Source: Micrasema longulum (taxonomy: Eukaryota > Arthropoda > Insecta > Trichoptera > Brachycentridae). Taken from it: a stretch of 64,000 nt of DNA. The notes under the pieces were generated by a model that searched no databases, was not told the DNA's origin, and saw nothing but the letters and a program-made list of their open reading frames with translations. Numbering within the stretch: position 1 is the first letter of the stretch; the number at the start of each line of letters is the position of its first letter. Below are positions 47,070-57,479 of the stretch, piece after piece. Position numbers and translations under genes: made by a program. The stretch covers positions 1-64,000 of the forward strand of contig JAGVSM010000210.1 in NCBI GenBank assembly GCA_022494885.1, in the 5' to 3' direction.

Positions 47070-47680
47070 TTTATTTATTAATTTATTTTATTTTTTTTAT
47101 AACGGTTCACAAGGAATAAACAATACATGTGACATTGGTATAATAATCAATAATCAATATCAAAATATTGTTCATCAATTAAATGTGAACACAGCATGCA
47201 CAAATAAAGAAAAAAAAGATTATAATAGATTTTTTTTAATTAGCTAGCTTCGTTTTATTCTATAAGTGTAATAAAAGTTGTTGCAATAAAGTATTACTAA
47301 CAGATTATTACAGATTATTTAACCTAACTAACATAAGAGACTATTTGATTTATAAATTGCGTCACAGTTTTCCTATAATTATTTAATGTATCGTTAAAGA
47401 TATCAATATCAGCATTACTTTCCACATTATTATACAATCTTAACATTCGTAATAATGCATTAAAGTGCGCCATATTATTATTAAAGGTTGGAAGATATAA
47501 TGTTGTGTACGATCTCAATCGCCGACGAGGGACATTTAGGGGTACATTCTCTAAACAAAATGTAGAATTAACATTAAAATTAATTATTTTATAAATATAT
47601 ATTAAGTCTTAAATCTGTCTCCTAAACAAATTAAAATTATACTGTTCTCTTTGTTGTACCAGATTAAAATCCTTTTTTTA
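47070..47680 (-). pseudogene. LINE reverse transcriptase C-terminus and tail, minus strand
   Basis: The frame 47324-47518, extended upstream to ~47575, encodes FCLENVPLNVPRRRLRSY, then TTLYLPTFNNNMAHFNALL, MLRLYNNVESNADIDIFND and a terminal VTQFINQIV. 'R..R....+P......N.PL.RMLR.YN.........D+F......F+' is a standard C-terminal layout of insect non-LTR reverse transcriptases. Still further upstream (to ~47670), QYNFNLFRRQ continues the domain across stops. The 3' tail on the minus strand reaches A-rich ttaataaataaaaac near 47075. Confidence 0.8.
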
Positions 47681-48059
47681 TGTACCAAACTGAGACACAA
47701 TTTTACCTTGAATTAGTTTATTAGACGCACCTACCTGCTTAAATTACACAAAGTGATCTCTATGGTAATGTAGACATATTTAAATGCACATTAAACTCTT
47801 TTAAAAAATATTTATGAAGTTAATTACTTGGGATAGTTTCTGGATGTATATTGTGCATATTGGGGGGTTTATATTACAAACATGTACTTGCATGTGCACA
47901 GTACGTGATGCCAGTTTATGTTTGTAGGGGAGAGTTGGATATTAGCGCGCGATTGATAATGGCACGCCCCAACCTACTTCTCAAACCATGCGCACTATAA
48001 ATGCAAACCCAATAATTCTTTTTTAGTTGTTTTTTTGCGATACAATTTAGCTTAGGAGC
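47681..48059. other. No feature seen
   Basis: AT-rich. No coding sequence. Confidence 0.3.
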
Positions 48060-48520
48060 GCACCAATACCCGGTTCTTCGCCTATTTATTGTTTATTTAT
48101 CAAATATTTCATTAAATATTATTTTACAATTACATAGTTTTATAATATATCCGGTTAGACTTAATTCTAATGGACCAGTGAAGTTTCCATATTAGGTATA
48201 TTTTCATTATATACAATCTTAATTCTATGATCTATGGTTATCAATAAACTATTTTTGTGCATGTAAGTGCAAAAAAGAAGGAAAAAAAATAATGAGAATA
48301 GTTTAAAAATTAAAATCAAAGTAAAAAAGTTTAACTACTACTAACACATTTACATAAATGGAAATAATATAATACAAAAGTAATAAAAGGTAATAATCAA
48401 AATAAATAAGAATAAAAAAACATGCTCTAATCCAAAAAAAACATTTTCAAAGGGGATAAACATATACATATATATAAATATATATACATATATATATATA
48501 TACATATTTTAAGGGATTCC
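48060..48520 (-). repeat. LINE 3'-tail-like repeat, copy 1 (antisense)
   Basis: Opens with ttatttattgtttatttatc, then acaattacatagttttata, ttagacttaa, gaccagtgaagtttccata and tggttatcaat. The same ordered blocks recur at 60745-60960. A (ta)n microsatellite lies at 48465-48508 here and at 60718-60760 in the other copy. Confidence 0.6.
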
Positions 48521-49754
48521 AAAAAAAAAACATGACAAGAAATAAAAGACAATAAATTTACGATAATTTAAAAAACATCTTCAAAACTAATGACACAAGA
48601 AAGGTAATATTTTATTTTTAGAAGAAATTCTAAAAGTTATTAAAAGAAGTTTAAAAGTATAAAAACATGTCAAGCATAGCTGAGAAAAAAGAAAAAATAG
48701 CAAATACATCAAGTAATTTTTAAATTTTGTAAAAGCCATGTAAGTGAATAATTTTTTAAAATGTAGTTTTAAAAAATTATGAAAGCAATATTGGCTGTAA
48801 TAAAACTTTCAGTCAAGACATTTAATTAAAAATAACAATATTAAAGTATGTAACGTGATGTGATGTAAGAGAAAAGGGTTAGAACTTATTATAATAAAAG
48901 ATCAACGGGAGTTTTATTCCAAAGTTTTCAATACACTGTTTTTAAATAATTGTAATCCTGTATGATAGAAATCTATATGGTTAAAATATATATTTATATA
49001 AAATAATATTAATAATACTTTTTTTATTTATTAACATGAACGGCAAATCTGCCTTTTACAAAAAAATATAATACTAACATATATTATTATTTAATTTTTT
49101 TTTTTTTTTAAAACATAAATTTCCTTTTACCCAAGATTTATAAAAAAAATAAAACATAAAAATTATGATTTATAAAAAAAAATAACCTTGAAATTATGCA
49201 ACATAGTAGAAAGTTAAGACTAGAAAGTTAAGTTAAAACAATTTAAGAATGAATGTAAAAAACAAATTAAATAATAAAATGTTTTAAAGTAATATAACAA
49301 GAAAATCATTAGAACTGTTATATGTAAGCATATGTGTACATACTTGTACGCGGACGGCGCAGTATACACTTTCTATTTTTTGTTTATTCTTGTTTTGTTT
49401 GTTCTTTCCGAGCCTGAAGATAGATAGAGAAGAGCTCCTGAAGGGGGTTCTACAAATACCCCAAATAAAATGCTATATATGTGCGTTTAAAAAATAATAA
49501 GTAAATGTCATCATGATTGTAATGGTAGTGTACAAAAAATTATTTCATAGTAGTTCTAGTTTTCTGCAAAATTTATACCCTTTTTCATAAAATACTGTTG
49601 CGAGAGGATGCTGTACGGCACCGCGATGCTCGTGTACGCGTGATATGACACGTTGAAGAACACTGATCTTATGTCACGACACCCGTTAGCGGGGAGTAAG
49701 AAAGTGAAATGAAGGTAAAATTAAAAGCACATATCCAGTTTTTGTTGCTATAGG
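48521..49754. other. AT-rich stretch, LINE-tail-like words only
   Basis: A tttttatttattaacatgaa word with ggcaaatctgccttt at 49018-49055 looks like an antisense LINE terminus. No coding sequence. Confidence 0.35.
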
Positions 49755-49870
49755 CGTTGTTATAGGTCGTAAGCCCTTTAAATGCCTAGATTTCCATAAT
49801 CCCTTCTCAAAAATGTTTTTCATCTGTTGCAAAAAGTTAAGATCTAAATAACTCCAGGTTTAATAGTAGA
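49755..49870. mobile_element. Fold-back MITE half
   Basis: taggtcgtaagccctttaaa, tgcctagatttccataatcc, cttctcaaaaatgtttttca, tctgttgcaaaaagttaaga, ctaaataactcc: one arm of the family. Confidence 0.65.
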
Positions 49871-50091
49871 CTCGGTCATCTTTTTCAACATCTCTTCAAC
49901 AATCGAATCTGGGTAAAAATTAATACATTTATTGAGTATGCTCGTCATAAATAAATAAATATTTTTAAAATTTTAACGCCGTGGAACTTTTTAACGAAAA
50001 AAAATACTGTTTTAAAAAATATATCAAAATTGCGATAGAGACGTCATAAGAGCAAAATCTTTAGTTACTATTTTTTTAATGTTTTACTTAT

Positions 50092-50545
50092 TAGTGTCCA
50101 TTATTTTATTATTAATTATATATATGTACGTGAAATAATGTGCATTAGTGTATGCGTATATATTCATGTGTGTATGTATGTGTATATATATATATGCATG
50201 TTCATGTGTGTATATGTATTCATGTATGAGTATGTATATATGTGTACATATGTTTGTATATATATATGGATTTGTGTGTTTATGTATATGTATATGTATG
50301 TATGTTGTATGTGTACATTTATGTGCATTTTTATTTCTTTTTTCATTGTTTTATATTTACTAACTATTTCTTCTTCTTATCTTTCTTCCCTATATTCCCA
50401 TTCCACCTTTCACCCCTAGAGAACTGTACGTTTTGTTTCTAAATATTTTTGTTCCTATATGAAACCCATAATTGGTCTTGTTATTTGTTGATATTCTTTA
50501 TGTTTTGTTTATTACTATGAGTGAGTTTGTTTCAAAATTAAATAA
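50092..50545 (+). repeat. (TATG)n-bearing repeat, copy 1
   Basis: tgtgcattagtgtatgcgta, a tatg/tgta microsatellite, tttcttttttcattgtttta, ctttcacccctag, gaactgtac, cccataattggtcttgtta, then an A-rich end aaaattaaataaataaa. Same ordered blocks at 61964-62405 in the same orientation. The poly(A)-like 3' end suggests a LINE 3' terminus carrying an internal microsatellite. All open frames here (50138-50442) are microsatellite artefacts. Confidence 0.8.
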
Positions 50546-50564
50546 ATAAAAAAAATCAAAAAAC

Positions 50565-50625
50565 AAAGAAATCCAGCCTGTATACAAACATTTGGACATA
50601 CTCAAAGCACTGTTAAATCGAAACA
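50565..50625. mobile_element. End fragment of the fold-back MITE family
   Basis: aaatccagcctgtatacaaa, catttggacatactcaaagc, actgtt: the family end block directly after the A-rich end of the preceding repeat. Confidence 0.55.
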
Positions 50626-51269
50626 TTGTCTCAATCGCTATGAAGTCGAATGAATCTATTTGTTCTTTCGAGTTGAAAGCAATGCTGAAATATTCTTCTT
50701 TCACGAAGACCGTTGCAAGTATTCTTTTGCAAAGGATGTGAAATGATGTAGGTTTGATCGAAGCGAATACCGTATTGATGAGTTGTCACGGAGAGTAGAC
50801 GTGTCGGAAATAACAAACGGAACTTCCTTCAATGTTCGCACGTGGTTGGAATCCCTTCTCTCTCTCAAATGAAAGTTCCTAAATTAAAATATAGAGTTTC
50901 TCAGTATTGGCAAAGGAAGCAAACTAATTGACAAGAATATTGTCCGAAGCCTTCAATTAGTTCGTGGTTTGAAGTGTAATCTGACGAACGAAGTTCACGA
51001 CAGCCATTTTACTTTTTTCATTTGAGGTATAATAATTGATTACACTAAAATTTCAACCATCCGGATTAATGAGAGCCAAAAATTATCCGGATATGCAGAA
51101 ATCAGCATAATTGGATTAACCATTAAATAAGGGCAGTAAAAATATTTCTATGACCACTTTTAAAATAATGAAGCAAATTTGAAAAACATGACTTACTTTC
51201 AACATGTCCAGCAAAGTCAATAGGCCATTTTCATTGGTTATTAAAACATCTGTTTTATTATTTATTGCG
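50626..51269. other. No gene seen
   Basis: The minus-strand frames at 50498-50816 are short and show no domain. Confidence 0.3.
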
Positions 51270-51400
51270 TCCTACAAAAGTTTTAGTTTTGGTTTCGGCC
51301 AACAAAACAAGTTTCGGCCGCGGTTGCGATTTCCAATTTTATGCCGAAACCTACGGTAGGGATGTGCCGAATTACATTCGGCTGTACTCGGATGCATCTT
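51270..51400. repeat. TTCGG-rich repeat fragment
   Basis: ttttggtttcggccaacaaa, acaagtttcggccgcggttg and ttatgccgaaaccta share the ttcggtttcgg vocabulary of 17430-17770 and 57480-58205. Confidence 0.45.
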
Positions 51401-51552
51401 ATAGCTCGTGTCTCTAAGTTTTCTTTTTTTTTTCATATTTATATTTTTGTAATTTCTTTATAGGTAGTTAAAAAGTTGAAATTCCTTTTATCATTCGTAT
51501 ATTAAAAACTGTTACCTATGATAGGTACGAAGGTTTTCACGGTCACTGTTAT

Positions 51553-51597
51553 CAATTTGTTTCTTTTTTGGGTAAAAGAGGCAATGGGCTCCATGCA
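51553..51597 (+). repeat. Left terminal inverted repeat of the ISL2EU-type element
   Basis: Two blocks, a 21-bp T-rich outer block and a 16-bp inner block, both matched in inverse orientation on the right. Their 8-bp spacing is the presumably original arrangement. Confidence 0.8.
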
Positions 51598-51865
51598 TAT
51601 GTTAGAAAAGATGAAAGTAATTGATGATCCTGGAAGAAAATTAAAAACTATTTATTTATTTTCAAGTCTAATTTTATTTTTTAGCCGTTTTTAATTAAAA
51701 TTTTCGTTTTAAATATTGATTTCTGGCGAATGGATTTCGAACGCATCGTGATTGGTTGTCGTGTTTGTGACGTCATTTATCTTGTTCGACAACGCTGTCA
51801 TTCATTTCCGCTGGTGTTTTTGGTGGCGACGGTTTGTTTAACGCTTTATTCGCAATTTTAACGAA

Positions 51866-53741
51866 ATGACGGAAGATAATTTTATTAAAGGACAATCGGA
51901 TAACATTCCTCATGTAAATGAATCCATGTTAATGTTGTTTTTTTCCGAAAATACAAACTTTTGCAGCGCCGAAATGAGGGGAGTGAAAGTTGACAGGTGA
52001 GTTTCAAAAATGTTTAACTATAATATATTACTTAAAACTGTCACCTTTCTTTGATATTGAGTTTTTAATATGTTAAAGACGTATTTTATATTCAGCAGTG
52101 ATACAACTTATCGCCAGAAATGGTGTAAATATACTTGGATACTATTTTTTCCATACATAACCTCCTTTGTTCTGTCATGAGTATTTTAATGGACTTAATT
52201 AGTTCTTAATAAACACTTTAGAATTAAAATACTGACTGTTTTATGTCTGATTAATTATTGTCTTAAAAACTGTAACCAAGCACAGAAGGGACAAAATTGT
52301 AAATACACTATTTATTTGCAGGTCTTCGAGAGCTGAATATGCGGACAACGCTATTGGATATGTCCAGATCAAAAGAAATAAAAATGTGTGCACTGTAAAA
52401 TGCCGGGTTACACCAGAGCATAAAATTCGGAAGAAGGCATACTCAGTTATCAGCGTCATTGATGAGACAAATAATAAAATAATATCGTGCCAATGTGAAG
52501 ACTGTGCGGCTTCTCAAGGTAAGCATGGTAGTAGACGCATTATTGTCGATGAATAGTTGACATCGGAAGCGTCTTATTTATTTAAAAAAAAAGAAAAAAA
52601 CGTACTGCATTGCATGTTCTTTTTGTATAAATTTGCAGAAGGAAGAAAAATTTTATTGTTAAATTAATCGCGTCGCACATATTTTTTTAATCTGTCAAAT
52701 TATTAGTGTGTATTGAGCAAGTGCTAGATAGGACGATGTCATGTTTATAAATAACTGTAAAATAACATTTATATTACAGGAGGATGCAAACACTCAGTAG
52801 CATTTATATATTGGCTATATCGACGCAGCATTGAGCCCAGCCCTACTTCAGTAGCCTGTTATTGGAAGCGTCCGATAATGGCAGGTATCGGCACCACGAT
52901 TCCTTTCGTTATGGCCAAGGAATTTGGAAACCACGAGGATTTGCCATCAGGAGATGGCTCGTTTTTGGCAGCTGTAGTCGATGCCAGCAACCAGTTGGGT
53001 GATGGTACTTCAAGACGAATGCGTCTTTTTACCCAACATACTGATGTAGATAGGTTATCTTTGCATGTTTTAATGTGTCAATTTCAAAAAGAACAAAGTA
53101 ATTTTCTCCCAAAAGATTTTTTAAAATATTGTCAGGGTCAAATGAAGATGCCTATCTGCAGAGCTGCTGAACGCTTAACTGTTGAGCAAAACGATATACC
53201 TTTGTGGCATAGACTGCGTTTTGCTCGAATCACTGCTTCCAACGCTTATGCTGTGTCAAGGTGCCAGACAAGTGATGGTTCTCTCTGTGAGAAATTGTTG
53301 GGAGCCAAGTTGAAAGCAACTGCGGCGTTATTACGCGGCAGGTCCTTAGAGTCCTTAGTTTTAAAAGAAATGCAAAGAAAACTAAATGTAAAGTTTAGAA
53401 AGTGTGGCATTTTTTTGTCTCCTGAATACCCCATATTTGGAGCATCTCCAGATGCGCTGTACGAAGAGTATAGTGTTGAGGTGAAATGCCCTGTATCTGA
53501 TGCCACTTTTCAAACATATTTTACAGACGGAAATCCCTCTGAAAAGTATATGGCTCAGGTCCAGCTAGAAATGTTTTTTTCTAACAAAATAAAAGCTCTG
53601 TACTGTGTAGCACATCCTGATTTCGAGGAATCTAAGAATGTTACACATTTGTTTATAAATATAAATAAGGAGTATTGCTTAGATTTAATTGAAAAGTGTA
53701 CAGTGTTTTGGAATTTAGCAATTTATAATAAACTCAAATAA
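51866..53741 (+). CDS. SWIM zinc finger / YqaJ exonuclease protein of the transposon
   Basis: Three exons: 51866-51996, 52322-52518 and 52780-53741. The donors are gtgagt and gtaagc and the acceptors ttgcag and ttacag. Joined, they give an uninterrupted 429-residue frame (1290 nt with stop). A SWIM-type zinc finger (C100-x-C102, C112-x-H114) spans the second intron. From about residue 245 comes a YqaJ/lambda-exonuclease domain of the PD-(D/E)xK class: RITAS near 259, E300 in RGRSLE, D334 in GASPDAL, E343-x-K345 in VEVKCP and Q369 in YMAQVQLEM. All expected catalytic residues are there. In the ISL2EU family this accessory nuclease is thought to act on element DNA ends during transposition or repair; that role is inferred. 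An AATAAA overlaps the stop codon. Convergent with the transposase gene. Confidence 0.92.
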
Positions 53742-55097
53742 ATTCATGTTTTTTTATTACTTACTTATTCTGTTTTATACTTTATAAATACATATTGTTG
53801 ATTTTGATAGTTGCATTACCTTCGTAGCCTTGTTAACGAACCTAATTTACCTCTTTAGTCTTAGATTCACCATTTCCTCTATTCTTGAAAGGGTTTTTTA
53901 TTTATTTGTTTTATTCTGTATAGTACTTTGTTTTTTTTTTCTACTTGGATTTTTAAAAAATATAATTGTTGATATATTTAGTATAATAATTGCACGTTGA
54001 TATTTTAGTTACAATTATGTGTTGATATGTTTAGTGATAGATTTTGTTTTGATATATTTAGTTATAAGTTTAAACTTGCTTTGTTTCTTGGTTGTAAATA
54101 TTTTTATCCAAAAAAATGTTATATATTATTCAAGTCCCAAATTGAGTTGTTTGTAACTCCTGGGAATATAATACATTACTGTATTATAATTATGAATAAA
54201 TAAAAAATATATATATTGTACACACAAATGGCCATATTGTTTTTATTTACAGCACTTGCACGTTGTAATACGTCAAGTGCACACGAACACACATTTCCTT
54301 CTATAAATACTCCATTCCATGCTTCTTTAACTCTGTTGAGATATAAAAAACATTTGTTTGTTTTGTTAAGCATTTATTTACAAGTTGAGGGTAATATTAG
54401 GTTAACAAAACTTTTAATGTTCAAATAATCTTTACATTTATATTGTAAAATAGTGATGGCCAAAAAAATAAAGAAATAGAAACCGGTTTAGCATAGTCAT
54501 TGATGATTTTTAAAAAGATTACTGAGAATGCAGAAGGAATCAAGTGCTGGAGATACCGTTTTGTAAATCAACACTAGGACAGAGTCGTGCAAATGTTCTT
54601 GCCCTTAAACTGTATAAATCATACTTTTTAGACACAAGAGAAAATGGTAATTTAAGCCTCTCTTCTACTAATGATTCCTTTATAAATTAGGTCAAAAATA
54701 TAAATGTCAATGTTTTCTTTTCCCGATAAACTTTTAATTTTCTCTTGTATTTTTTCCTAATTTAATTATCAACTTTCATTTAATATTTTTTTGTTCTATT
54801 TCTTGTTTTCAGATTCTCTACTCTTACTCAAATTAAAAATTAAAAAAAACAACTTGAATGTAACATAAAATTATTACTCATGTTTTATTTTCTTTTAAAT
54901 ATATTTACATATTATGCATCTACACTTATTGTGACTCTACACTTATTGTGCCTATGTGGGATTTTTTAGTTTTCATGTAAAGCTGTAAAGTTACAAATAT
55001 ATTATGTAATAAAAAATGTACTAAATGTAAACGAAAAAATTGTAAATAAAAAAATGCTTAAGTCAGTATTAAGTAATTATTGTTATTTTCATAGTTA
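53742..55097. other. Intergenic part of the ISL2EU-type element with inserted LINE tails
   Basis: Four imperfect copies of gttgatatatttagt lie between 53969 and 54063. The block at 54133-54200 (cccaaattgagttgtttgta, ending in aataaataaaaaatat) is a LINE-like 3' tail also seen at 36930. Both strands are open at 54176-54428 without a recognised domain. Confidence 0.5.
54520..54700 (+). pseudogene. Possible LINE C-terminal relic inside the transposon
   Basis: One frame, 54556-54687, reads IPFCKSTLGQSRANVLALK, then LYKSYFLDTREN and a stop at 54688. It resembles the 'IP..RT.LGQ......LKLYN' block of non-LTR reverse transcriptase C-termini. Low certainty. If right, it is an insertion between the two transposon genes. 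Confidence 0.35.
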
Positions 55098-56506
55098 TTA
55101 AATTTTAACCAGTGGCTCCTGAAGGTTTATTAACCCACAAGCAATATTAATAATATAATCTAAGAGGCCAACATAATTAATATCGATGCATGCGTGCATT
55201 GCCAACATTTTAAATTCCCTTATCCGACTGATTGCACGTTCAACGTTGATTCGTAACGCAGCCACCCTTTTAGCCTCCTTGACCTTGTCACAAGATAGAG
55301 GAATGTCCGCGCTCACACTTGGTGGACGAATTAACTTGCATTGTTTTAACTCGAGTAAATGAGCAATGTTTTTAAAACCTCGGTCTGCCATCACATCCAT
55401 ACCAGGTTTCAAATTATCTAAAAATCTGCAAACCTCGAAAATCTTTGTGTCACTGGTTCGTCCACCATATCCTTTTGAAATAAAATTGATGTGTCCGCAC
55501 GGTGTACAAGAGACAAGGTATTTGATGGTATTGCATTTTTTGTAATCTGACCATGTCGTGGCTTGTCTAATGGGGTTTGAAGGCTTATCGATTTGTATTT
55601 CCAAACAATCAATGATAGCTTGGACTTTACTGTATCTTGCAATAAAGGGCAAAGGCAAATGAAGCCGAACGGTATATTGGTCTGCCCAAAATATTAGCTC
55701 CTGCAGACAGATCGCTACTAGCTTTACCGTCTTCCTGAAGATCCTGCTTACAGTTGGTTCTGACAATCCAAATTGCATTCCAAGAATTGCATTTGATTCA
55801 TCCAATCTGATTTTTTTAAATGTTATTAAAATATTCAGGCGCGAGTCACATACTTTTTTGCACAGAAGTGTTAAAATATATGCCATATCATCTGGTATGC
55901 CAAGACAAAGTCGATAATTTCTTTCAATACCCATTACAGTAGCCTGTCGTAAAATAACATTATATTTTTGAATTTCAAAAGCATCAGCATTATCGTCAGA
56001 AGTATCGTCATGAGGTACAAAGTCCTGGTCATCGGAAGTACTTTTCCATTCTAGTATTTCATCATCATTATCTGGCATAACTGAATCATAGCTTATGGTA
56101 AGATCTTTAGGTGTAGGAAAAATAATAGGAGATGTAGCTCTTGTCACCGTTAGAAACGTGGCGTCAGTTGATGTTCCCTTGCTGCGAACAATGACTTTAT
56201 TTGACCTTAAACTTGCTTGAGTTTTACTAGCTTTTTCAACTGTGGGGGATGAAGAAGCGAATTCGAGTTCAACTGCCTCCGTTGCAACATTTATAGATGA
56301 AGATGTACAGGGTTGTTCTTCCTCCGGAACTTCAGACGTCATTGTTCTTTCAAGAGTTCCTAAATGGCTTCTTCTGTGTCCCGTTTGTCGTAAAAATTTG
56401 ATGTTTTTCTTTTGACACTCGAAAATGTGTGGAACAACATTTTTTTTAAGGACACCCTTCCTCCCATAAGCTTGAATCTGGTAAAATTATCAGCATCTTC
56501 TTCAAG
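55098..56506 (-). CDS. DDE_Tnp_4 (HARBI1-like) transposase exon
   Basis: A 414-residue minus-strand frame (start codon at 56342, stop at 55098) extends upstream to an acceptor near 56507. Acidic, serine-rich N-terminal third. Helix-turn-helix of the DDE-endonuclease type at about 168-205 (NILITFKKIRL ... GLSEPTVSRIF). Then the catalytic core: D245 in AIIDCLEI, GYGGRTSDTKIF at 290-302, D320 in MADRGF and E368 in RINVERAISRIREFKML, so D320-E368 spacing is 47. This is DDE_Tnp_4, the fold of Harbinger and ISL2EU transposases, which cuts and joins the element ends. Upstream of 56342 the codons stay homologous in a frame shifted by one: the run of 8 A at 56450-56457 would need one more base to join FKLMGG to the NVVPHIF-like continuation. 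Either a frameshift mutation or a sequence error. Confidence 0.9.
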
Positions 56507-56689
56507 CTGTGAAAATAACATTTAACATAATTAGAATACTTACATCACGAAATGGCTAACCATCAAAATAAGTTTATGCTTTTATTACAATATATTGTAT
56601 TTATTTGACAAATAATATTTAATATGTACATATAATGTATTATCAATCAATAAATAGAAGTATAGAATGTGTAAAATATAAATTTGAAC

Positions 56690-56879
56690 TTAAGTTGAAA
56701 TGATCCTCGCAACAGTAAATTCCGGATTTACAGCTGATTTTGTCAAACTGTCTCTTCATCGCCACAAACCATTTTTTTCTCAGTTTAGCATCTCGTGGAA
56801 TAGTGACAAACTTCTTTCCCGGTGTTGTATGTGTCGTATTAACACATCTAGGAACTGAACAGTATTTGTACCCAGCCAT
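56690..56879 (-). CDS. THAP zinc-finger exon of the transposase
   Basis: Minus-strand exon from an ATG at 56879. The C2CH signature is complete: C7-x4-C12, 44 residues, then C57-x2-H60 (YCCEDHF). It also has the THAP-typical P28 and W37 (FVTIPRDAKLRKKWFVAMKR). THAP domains bind transposon ends or promoters, and here the exon supplies the N-terminal DNA-binding domain of the ISL2EU-type transposase. The frame stays open to 56643, but homology stops after HFNL. A donor GT at 56689 combined with an acceptor ending at 56500 keeps the phase and gives HFNLKDADNF. That donor (gttcaa) is weak, so the exact junction is uncertain. A second upstream ATG exists at 56900. Confidence 0.88.
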
Positions 56880-57181
56880 CGTTCGATAATTGCAACACAA
56901 TAAGATTTAATGTTAATATCACGGCAATTAAAATAAAAACAACTCGACTAAACTCAACAACTCGCAAGCAATTAGTTCTGTTTTGACAGATACAGATTCG
57001 TACACGCGATAAATGACGTCACACAACAAAAATCGGCAAAAGTTGCCGTTTTAGCGCGAAATCAAATTTTTTAAATTTAAAACCGTAGTACTTTGCTTAA
57101 AAGTAAAAAAAAAAAAAAAAAAAGCGCACTCGTGTTTCTCTTTTTTTCCCCTCTTTTTTTTGAGATAAAAAAAAAAAATTC

Positions 57182-57458
57182 TGCATGGAGCCCATTGAAA
57201 TACACAAACACCCAAATAACATAAACAAAGACGAGGGGCTGAAATTAAACTCAACATGATTCCCAGCACTACATACTACGAAAATGAATAGAAATGTGCC
57301 TACTGCCGACTGCAACATGGTACAAATTACTAGTACTTAAACACATACTTTTTTTCTATAAAAAACTCAGTTTACCCTTAAGATGGCCCCTGCGATGGTA
57401 GCCGAAACGTCGAAACAAATTAAACACACACGGTATCACCCAAAAAAGAAACAAATTG
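57182..57458 (-). repeat. Right terminal inverted repeat, split by ~240 bp
   Basis: The inner block 57182-57197 and outer block 57438-57458 match the left terminus but are separated by 57198-57437. The insert holds a GCCGAAACGTCG-type motif (57402-57413) common at Penelope-like and related retroelement ends, and no coding sequence. Confidence 0.75.
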
Positions 57459-57479
57459 TTACGTATGAGTTATTTGTAT

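Larger units (their letters stand above)
51553..57458. mobile_element. ISL2EU-type DNA transposon, ~5.9 kb, two convergent genes
   Basis: Outer inverted repeat: 51553-51573 is the exact 21-bp reverse complement of 57438-57458. Inner inverted repeat: caatgggctccatgca (51582-51597) against tgcatggagcccattg (57182-57197). A subterminal pair, gtgacgtcatttatc, lies at 51767 and inverted at 57008. Between the ends are a SWIM/YqaJ nuclease gene (plus) and a THAP + DDE_Tnp_4 transposase gene (minus), the pairing described for the ISL2EU (IS4EU) superfamily. At the left the two terminal blocks are 8 bp apart. At the right they are separated by 240 bp of other sequence, so the right terminus carries an insertion. 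A 2-bp target duplication cannot be fixed by eye. Confidence 0.85.

Noticed and set aside
50138..50442. Overlapping open frames of 60-93 codons on both strands
   Set aside because: They arise from a tatg/tgta microsatellite without stop codons. The composition is almost only Y, I, M, C and V, and the same happens in the second repeat copy at 61911-62374.
53246..53506. 86-codon minus-strand open frame
   Set aside because: Shadow of the YqaJ nuclease exon.
57051..57318. Minus-strand open frames of 72-73 codons
   Set aside because: Produced by poly(A)/poly(T) runs at the right end of the ISL2EU-type element.
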